DNA from: a virus
Length of the DNA: 51,275 bases
Reading direction: 5' to 3' (one strand)
Virus record (IMG/VR): IMGVR_UViG_3300010299_000006
Coordinates: 1-51,275 of that record
A program made the translations under genes and the position numbers. Shown in pieces: positions 45,108 through 51,275 of this stretch (positions within the stretch are counted from its first letter, which is position 1; the number at the start of each line of letters is the position of its first letter). The notes under the pieces were generated by a model. It searched no databases, had not been told where the DNA came from, and saw only the letters and a list, made by a program, of their open reading frames with translations.

Positions 45108-48100
45108 ATGGACGACGAATTAGTAAAACTTTATGACCTTCTTGTACGAGAAGGTTACTATACTAAAACTTGGGAAGAGTTTGCTTTCAAGTATCTAGAG
45201 GAACCAGAATATAAAGAAAAGGTTTTCGATGTTGTTAGCAGAGACGGTTTCTATACTAAGAGTAAGGAAGAATTCCTTAATCAGTATAAATTCCCTGAGC
45301 CTATAGTAAAAAAAAAAGACGACGCTATTCCTTCAGTATCTTTGGATGGCGATTCGACATATACAGAACAACCTGAGGATGCGTTCTTCCCTCAAGATAC
45401 AGTAGATAGTGAAAACATAAACGATTACTCACTTGACTTTTCTAAACAGCAAAATATTATTCGCAGCCAAGAAGATGTAGAAAAGGCATCGAATATATTC
45501 AACGAGGAAACCAAGAAATATAAAGAAGATATAGATTCTTGGACTGCCCGTGCTCAAGAGATTAAGGTTGAATACAACGATAAATTTGCAGATCTTACAG
45601 AAGAGCAGATAAACACCGATCCAACTCTTAGATTAGAGTACAACGATTTTAAAGAGAGAGACATAGCACTTCAGCAAGAGTATGCAGATCTTGTTGAGAG
45701 AGAAAAATATTTCAAGGAACAAGGCGCCCGTCTAGATAAGATGGTGGGTGATTTCGTCGATGTTCAGTCTCAGAAGGGTAACTGGGCCGGAGGTATCTGG
45801 AATAGTGTTTTATCAGGTGTGGGTTCTATTTCTGCAGGTCAGATGAGTATGCTCACAGACTTTATGGTGGAATACTTCCCAACACCAGCGATGGGAGAGA
45901 AGGGCTATAGAGAAACATTTGTAAGTGCTGCAGAACAGTTAGGATATTCAGACTACCTTCCTGAAGGTTATGAAGATATGACTGTAGCCGAGATTAAGGA
46001 GCAAATGAAATACAGTGTTCCAGAGGAGCCTGCAGAAACAACTGATGCTTTCGGATCAGAGTTTGGTCCAGTTAGCTTTCAGCAATATGGTACTCGCTCA
46101 GCTGGAAAAACCCTTGGACAGATTATAGACGAGAAGGCTAAAGACAACGCTAAGAAGGGCGTAAAGTTTGGCGAAGGATACTTCAGAAACCCCTATTCAT
46201 TTGTGGCTGCGAATACAGATCCAGAGATGGGTATTGTAGATGCGACACGTGCAGGTGCTCGTGAGCTGTTTGGAGATAAAGGAACCACAGAGCAGTGGCG
46301 TGATATGCAGAAGGAAGGCTTCTGGGGCGGTGCTATTCTTGGACTTGCTGAATCACTACCTGCTATGGCCGGTGGTGCTGGTCCTATGGGTTGGGCTCAG
46401 CGTACTGCGAATATGTATGCACTAACAACAGATCAGTTGAACCAAGAGATGGAAAGCAATCCAGAGTTTGACGATATATCTGAAAGTGAAAAATACTACA
46501 TTACAGCTCCAGTTGGTGTAACTGTCGCTGTGCTAGAGACCTACGGTTTTAGAAACGTCATAAACCAGAAGGGTCTACTTAACGGCTTAGTAGCAAGAGC
46601 CCTAGGCAGATCTACAAAGTCAACGTCAGCCAAGACATTTTCTCAGTTTATTAGAGAGGATGTTGAGGGTATGATGGCTCGTGGTATTCTTACCGTAGGT
46701 GCGGGGGGTCTTGCAGAATTCGAAACAGGTGCAGCGCAACAGGCTGCTGAAATCACCATAAAAGAAATATACAATATCTCCAAGGATAAGGATATGTTCC
46801 AGACTCCTAACACTTGGATTGAATTTGCTGGTGAAGTCTTAAAGGGTGGCGCTCAAGAAGCTGTAGGTGGTTTTGTACTGTCTACTCCGGGGGCTGTAAT
46901 TAATGCAGTGAATAACAAAGAGATGAGCTTGATAGACGATGATTCGTTTAATATGCTCAAGGATATGTCCGCTGACTCTGAGTTCACTACTATGTATGGT
47001 CAAAGTCTAAGACAAAAAGTCTCTGCTGGTGAGATGACAGAAGCTGAGGCGAAACAAAAGTTTGATGAGTTTAATAGAATCATTGGCGTAACCACACAGA
47101 TTCCAACCGACTTAAACATTGCCGATCAGAAGAAAGCTCTTGAGCTTCTTGTTGAAAAGCAAACTCTTGACGAGCAGATACAGGGTAAAGATAAAAACCT
47201 TGTTAAGGATAAGACTGACAGAATAAAAGAAATAGATGCTGAGTTGGTTAATATGGCTGAGCGAAGAAATGCCACATACCTTCGTGACGGCAAGTTCCTT
47301 AGCAGAGAACAATTTATACAACAGCTAGAATCAGCTACCCCTGAAGAGATTACTCAAGGTTCTTGGGAAGCTACAAATGATTCAGAGGTGACAGATCTAT
47401 TGGCTGATAAGTTTTCTGCAGTAGAGCAAGAAGCTGCTGTAGAGGAAGTCCCTGCAGAAGAAGCTGTTGCTGAGGAGCCAGTAGTTGAGGAGCCAACAGT
47501 TGTAGAGCCTGTGGTAGAAGAGGCTCCAGTCACAGCTGAAGAGGTTCTTGGAGAAGAGGCTCCAATAGCCGAAGCTCCTGCAGAGTTCTCAGCGGAAGAC
47601 CAAGCTGCCATATCAGATATCAATACAGAAATACGTGAGTTGTCTAGACAGTTCGGTGTAGCCGAAACTGTCGAAGAAAAGCAAGAGGCTAGATCTAAAC
47701 TTGTAGATGCTAGAAGCAGAAAGGCAGCGATCGAAAGTAAATACTTAGAAGATGTTAGTCAAGAAGAAGCAGGGGTACCAAGTCCTGTCGAAGAAGGGCA
47801 AGCCCCTATCCAAGAGCAACCTATCGAAGAAGCAGGCGTTGAAGAGGTTGCGGCAGATAGAGATGTTCAAGCACCTGAAGAAGTAACAGCTGAAGAAGCT
47901 GTTACAGAAGAAGTACCAGTAGAAGAAGCTGTTGCCGAAGAACCTGCTACAGGGCGAAGAAGATTCCCTGAAGAGGAAATGACCTACGCCACAGAAGAAG
48001 AGGCGATGGCAGCAGCGGCAGCCCTTCAGGAGAGATTGTCCGTAGAGGATCCAAGCCTACTTGTATTATCTACTGAGACAACTGGTAGAAGAGGCAAGAA

Positions 48101-51100
48101 GACATATGGCGTTGACGTAATGGTTAATGAGGCTGTAGCGGAAGAAGCAGCTGTAGCTGAAGAGCCAAGCGCCGATAGACAACAGCTAGAGACCAGATCT
48201 GTAGATGCTATCAACCTTAGCGACAAAGCACCACAGATGATTGAGAGTTTCAATAGTGCATTATCGTCTATTGGTGCTGCCCCTGTAAATGTATATGTAG
48301 TTAGCGATGCTGATATGCAGAACGTTACAGGGTCTTCGTCAAGAGCTCAATTCAGAACACTTGAGGATGGTACATCTGCAGTGATAGTAAACGCAGACAA
48401 AGCCAGCCTAGGTAGCTTGTCTCACGAGATGATGCACGCTTATGTTAAAGCTGTTGACCTAAACTCAAAACAGATTGTGCGATTCACTAATGAGGTGAGA
48501 TCACAATTAAGCAAGGGTACCAAGGTAGAGAAAGCGTTAGCCAATAAGCTAACAGCTTTCCAAAAAGAATACCTCAACAGAGAGGTGTATGGCAAGGGTT
48601 TAACTCTTGAGGATGCAGTAATTGCTGAGGAGTTCTTGGCTGAGTTTGTTGCAGAAGTCAAGGACGGCATTGACGTACAGAAGATGTCTCTATCAACCAT
48701 TGAGCAAATCAGAAAAGCTGTTGTTAGAATACTTAACGATATACTAGGACTCAAGATTGACGATACAGCTATCAAGTCTAAGGAGGAAGCGTTTGACTTT
48801 ATCAATGGATTCTTAGATGCTATAGAAGGACGTACAGCTGTTGCCGAGGAGGCCGCACCTACAGAGGGTGCGCCTATAGAGGAGCAGGGGGAGTCTGGAC
48901 AGGTAGGTACTATCATCATCCCTAGAGAACAGATCAAAGTCATCGACGCCCCTAAAGCGTCTGATGACCCTAGAGGATTTGTCAGCAAGTTTGTTACCGA
49001 CATAGATATCAATGAGCTAGAGGGTAGAAACTTTGTCACCAATATGTATGACTATACTAGTGCGGGTACAACCGAGCTAGGTAATGGTATTTCTATTGAG
49101 CTGTTGGGTGGTAGAAATTATGTACCTCTAATGCTTGAGCGCAATGGCAAAGAACTCGGCGAGGTTTCCAACCTAGCTGCGTTCAACTCTGAGTCACAGG
49201 CAGAAGGGTTCATCAGAAACGCCAAAGAAGGTAATGCTGATCTGTTCGCCCCACACTCAGGAACCTTGACAGATTCTTGGCAGTTCCAGCATCATATCTT
49301 TGAGGAGCTAGTAAAGACAGTGCTCGACAATAAGATTATGAGCAAGGCTAGATTGATGGAAGTGTTTAACGAAGCTATCAAGTCTAAAGAAGGTGCTAAA
49401 GCATTCGAAGCGTTTAACAAGAAGAATAACTCTAGACTCAAAAATCTAAACTCGTTTAAGAAGAACCCTATGAAACTAGTGGAGCTTCTTGATGCTGAGA
49501 ACAACTATTCTCCTAATTTACGTAAAGCTCTTAACCAGAAGATCGCTGCAAGTAAAGAGTTCCAAAGCGCTATCGGTATTAAGAACTTGAATCAGTTCTA
49601 TAATCTTATTGCAGACCCGCTTAATCAAGGTGTTGAAGGTGGTGAGATTATGAGCTTTGTAGAGTTTGATCCCAATACCTTCGAGATATCTAAGACTAAG
49701 CCGGGAGATCCAGATCACCACCCATCATTTGGATGGACTGTTAAAGCTGTAATCAAAAGTATCTTACAGCCAAACAAATACTACAAGTCTTACGACTTGA
49801 CTAATGAGTACACTAAGTACAATGTGTCTGGACCAGAGGTATCCACTAAAGCGGATCCTAAGTTTGCTGTATCTAATGTTACGTCAAGCGCTGGAGCTAT
49901 TCCAAAGGTAGCTAAGGTACAAGCTAGAGAACAGATAGACTTTGCTGGTTCTGAGATGATCAATGAGTTTAGCTGGACTGAAGAAGTAGTTGATCCCAAA
50001 ACAGGAAAGTTAAAGACAATCAATAGAACAGAGAAGAGTGATAAGCCTATTGGTATCAAGTTCCCTGATGGTACAGTAGCTCTAGTTAGATCATTTGATG
50101 CCGAGCTCAAAGAAGCACAAAGGGTACTCAAGGAGGTTAGGGGTGGTATATATGCTTATCTAGATGAAGATCAGGTTAAGGATAGAATAAACCAGATAAA
50201 GAAACGAATCAATCGCAATGACTTGGTTGTAGAGCTTATTGATGGTGATATGAAATACCATAAGGCTGCTAAGTATGGACGTTCAGCTATGCCTATGGGT
50301 AGTATCGAGCTAAGTAATAACCATTATAACTACTATTTCCCTAGGGTAGCCAAGATGTTGGGCAAGGATCACAAGGCTGGTCTTATGTACTCTCCAGATA
50401 ATACAAGGGGTACTAGCGCTGTTGAAATCTATGAAGAGTTTCAGGGGAAGGGTTTTGGTTCTAGGTTGTATTTTTCTGCACTTAGATTACTCCGTGAGCA
50501 AGTGCCGGGGGCTAGATTAATATCTAATCACGACTTTAACGTGAGAAGAAAAGCAAAAAATTTCTGGAGAAGTCAAGTTAACAACGGTCTAGCTAGAGTG
50601 ATTGCAAACACAGCTACCAAAAAAGAGATAGAGCAATTAGGTGGACCAGAAGTGTTAAAGCAACTCAAAGATATCGGCGCTGAATACACTGGAGACATCT
50701 ACGAGCTGTTAGACCCTACAGAGCGTACTACTCCATCAGAGCAGTACGATGTAGTTGATGAGACTACAATAAGAGAGCAGATAGACTTGAGTATCGAAGA
50801 AGTAAAACAAGAAGAGAACGCTAAGGAAACATACTCTGCTATTGAGAATAATAAAGAGGGTGTGTTTAGATCTCAGATAGACAATAAGGTAGATCAAGAT
50901 GTTGCTGCCTCAGATACTTGGAAGTCAAGAGAAAGAAATGCTTTCGAGCGTTTTGTAGATCTTACTAGACGTAGAATACAAGACAGCTACAGAGATATCA
51001 TTATCATCCAAGAAGATATTGAGTACACTACAGGTAAGCCTGTTGGCCTAGACCAAGACTTCCGTAATGCGGAAGTATTGATGCACGGTAAGGCTAAGAG

Positions 51101-51275
51101 CGAGCTAGACAAAACAGAAGACAGAATAAAAGATATCGTTGGCAAGATCAAGAAGTCTGGTCTATCGGTAGACGATGTTAACGAGTTGCTGTATGCTATG
51201 CACGCTCAGGAGCGTAACAGATATCTTCGCACTATCTCTACAGATATAGGCAAGAGCCTATCTGAAATGAGAAAG
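45108..51275 (+). CDS. Giant polyvalent virion protein with HExxH and GNAT-like domains (partial, over 2055 aa)
   Basis: Open to the right edge. The N-terminus has two repeats of the G-(Y/F)-Y-T-K-x4-F motif (residues about 16-25 and 47-56). A region with hydrophobic helices (about 225-260 and 400-620) may enter membranes. An Ala/Val/Glu/Pro-rich linker covers about 770-1030. A zinc-protease motif HEMMH is at 1106-1110 in LSHEMMHAYV, with AEEFLAEFVAEV downstream. A GNAT-like acetyl-CoA site QGKGFG is at about 1779 in a helix-strand context, and helical regions follow to the end. Large multi-domain proteins of this type travel inside the capsid and act early in the host. Domain calls rest on short motifs. 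Confidence 0.72.
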   Translation, partial: MDDELVKLYDLLVREGYYTKTWEEFAFKYLEEPEYKEKVFDVVSRDGFYTKSKEEFLNQYKFPEPIVKKKDDAIPSVSLDGDSTYTEQPEDAFFPQDTVDSENINDYSLDFSKQQNIIRSQEDVEKASNIFNEETKKYKEDIDSWTARAQEIKVEYNDKFADLTEEQINTDPTLRLEYNDFKERDIALQQEYADLVEREKYFKEQGARLDKMVGDFVDVQSQKGNWAGGIWNSVLSGVGSISAGQMSMLTDFMVEYFPTPAMGEKGYRETFVSAAEQLGYSDYLPEGYEDMTVAEIKEQMKYSVPEEPAETTDAFGSEFGPVSFQQYGTRSAGKTLGQIIDEKAKDNAKKGVKFGEGYFRNPYSFVAANTDPEMGIVDATRAGARELFGDKGTTEQWRDMQKEGFWGGAILGLAESLPAMAGGAGPMGWAQRTANMYALTTDQLNQEMESNPEFDDISESEKYYITAPVGVTVAVLETYGFRNVINQKGLLNGLVARALGRSTKSTSAKTFSQFIREDVEGMMARGILTVGAGGLAEFETGAAQQAAEITIKEIYNISKDKDMFQTPNTWIEFAGEVLKGGAQEAVGGFVLSTPGAVINAVNNKEMSLIDDDSFNMLKDMSADSEFTTMYGQSLRQKVSAGEMTEAEAKQKFDEFNRIIGVTTQIPTDLNIADQKKALELLVEKQTLDEQIQGKDKNLVKDKTDRIKEIDAELVNMAERRNATYLRDGKFLSREQFIQQLESATPEEITQGSWEATNDSEVTDLLADKFSAVEQEAAVEEVPAEEAVAEEPVVEEPTVVEPVVEEAPVTAEEVLGEEAPIAEAPAEFSAEDQAAISDINTEIRELSRQFGVAETVEEKQEARSKLVDARSRKAAIESKYLEDVSQEEAGVPSPVEEGQAPIQEQPIEEAGVEEVAADRDVQAPEEVTAEEAVTEEVPVEEAVAEEPATGRRRFPEEEMTYATEEEAMAAAAALQERLSVEDPSLLVLSTETTGRRGKKTYGVDVMVNEAVAEEAAVAEEPSADRQQLETRSVDAINLSDKAPQMIESFNSALSSIGAAPVNVYVVSDADMQNVTGSSSRAQFRTLEDGTSAVIVNADKASLGSLSHEMMHAYVKAVDLNSKQIVRFTNEVRSQLSKGTKVEKALANKLTAFQKEYLNREVYGKGLTLEDAVIAEEFLAEFVAEVKDGIDVQKMSLSTIEQIRKAVVRILNDILGLKIDDTAIKSKEEAFDFINGFLDAIEGRTAVAEEAAPTEGAPIEEQGESGQVGTIIIPREQIKVIDAPKASDDPRGFVSKFVTDIDINELEGRNFVTNMYDYTSAGTTELGNGISIELLGGRNYVPLMLERNGKELGEVSNLAAFNSESQAEGFIRNAKEGNADLFAPHSGTLTDSWQFQHHIFEELVKTVLDNKIMSKARLMEVFNEAIKSKEGAKAFEAFNKKNNSRLKNLNSFKKNPMKLVELLDAENNYSPNLRKALNQKIAASKEFQSAIGIKNLNQFYNLIADPLNQGVEGGEIMSFVEFDPNTFEISKTKPGDPDHHPSFGWTVKAVIKSILQPNKYYKSYDLTNEYTKYNVSGPEVSTKADPKFAVSNVTSSAGAIPKVAKVQAREQIDFAGSEMINEFSWTEEVVDPKTGKLKTINRTEKSDKPIGIKFPDGTVALVRSFDAELKEAQRVLKEVRGGIYAYLDEDQVKDRINQIKKRINRNDLVVELIDGDMKYHKAAKYGRSAMPMGSIELSNNHYNYYFPRVAKMLGKDHKAGLMYSPDNTRGTSAVEIYEEFQGKGFGSRLYFSALRLLREQVPGARLISNHDFNVRRKAKNFWRSQVNNGLARVIANTATKKEIEQLGGPEVLKQLKDIGAEYTGDIYELLDPTERTTPSEQYDVVDETTIREQIDLSIEEVKQEENAKETYSAIENNKEGVFRSQIDNKVDQDVAASDTWKSRERNAFERFVDLTRRRIQDSYRDIIIIQEDIEYTTGKPVGLDQDFRNAEVLMHGKAKSELDKTEDRIKDIVGKIKKSGLSVDDVNELLYAMHAQERNRYLRTISTDIGKSLSEMRK

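Noticed and set aside
47112-50131. Leftward frames inside the giant gene
   Set aside because: Ser/Ala/Thr-rich shadows of GAA/GCT/GTT-rich codons in the coding strand.
1-51275. Temperate lifestyle or CRISPR features
   Set aside because: No integrase, excisionase, attachment-site pair or array of regularly spaced identical repeats with unique short spacers was found. The 12-copy repeat is spaced by genes.

Overview
The window is a fragment of a tailed, podovirus-like bacteriophage genome, most probably infecting a member of the Bacteroidota. The evidence for the host is indirect: rightward genes are preceded by the Bacteroidota-type -7 promoter element TAnnTTTG, leaders are A/T-rich without Shine-Dalgarno sequences, several small lipoproteins are present, and the replication helicase carries a BT4734/VirE-like N-terminus. 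I saw no tRNA, rRNA, CRISPR array, integrase or RNA polymerase. Both edges cut genes: an amidase on the left and a giant virion protein on the right.

Layout. (1) 1-970, rightward: lysis genes (amidase endolysin, unimolecular-type spanin, 39-aa Cys-rich protein), closed by a terminator for leftward transcription. (2) 1031-15860, leftward: the early/middle region. It holds two DnaA-domain-IV-like proteins, a glycosyltransferase, a RusA-type resolvase, a primase-helicase-like protein, a nucleotide-metabolism domain protein, an array of small genes joined by a CACCAAAGAGAG leader (7.3-8.9 kb), an SSB-like protein, a PD-(D/E)XK exonuclease and an ERF annealing protein. From 11.7 to 15.6 kb follows an array of small-gene cassettes. 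(3) 15861-16835: a divergent non-coding region with DnaA-box-like sites, a G-quadruplex motif, direct repeats and hairpins; it is the best origin candidate. (4) 16836-51275, rightward: the virion module (transglycosylase-like protein, fibre-like protein, GroES-like protein, TerL, portal, lectin-like fibres, small membrane proteins, scaffold candidate, major capsid protein, neck/ring proteins, nozzle, internal virion proteins, and a polyvalent protein of more than 2,055 residues). Three leftward genes are embedded in it.

The most unusual system is in 11.7-15.65 kb on the minus strand. Twelve copies of GGTYACTGATAACTTAA occur, each directly after a different stable hairpin. In eleven cases the next start codon lies 23-25 nt after the Y/A junction. 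At the head of the array is a textbook type I hammerhead ribozyme (15592-15641). Directly downstream is a second hammerhead catalytic strand (CTGATGA at 15494-15488, GAAA at 15433-15430). Its 5' arm is complementary over 5+7 nt to the conserved repeat, and its 3' arm ACC pairs with the GGU of the repeat. The repeats therefore have the form of hammerhead substrates (GGU-H|ACUGA...), including the permitted U/C variation at H. I infer that the phage makes a ribozyme RNA (about 231 nt) that cuts itself out in cis and may cut the polycistronic mRNA in trans into hairpin-ended units with uniform leaders. The first ribozyme and the repeat array are seen directly; trans-cleavage is inference. A protein-binding or translation-leader role for the repeat remains the main alternative.
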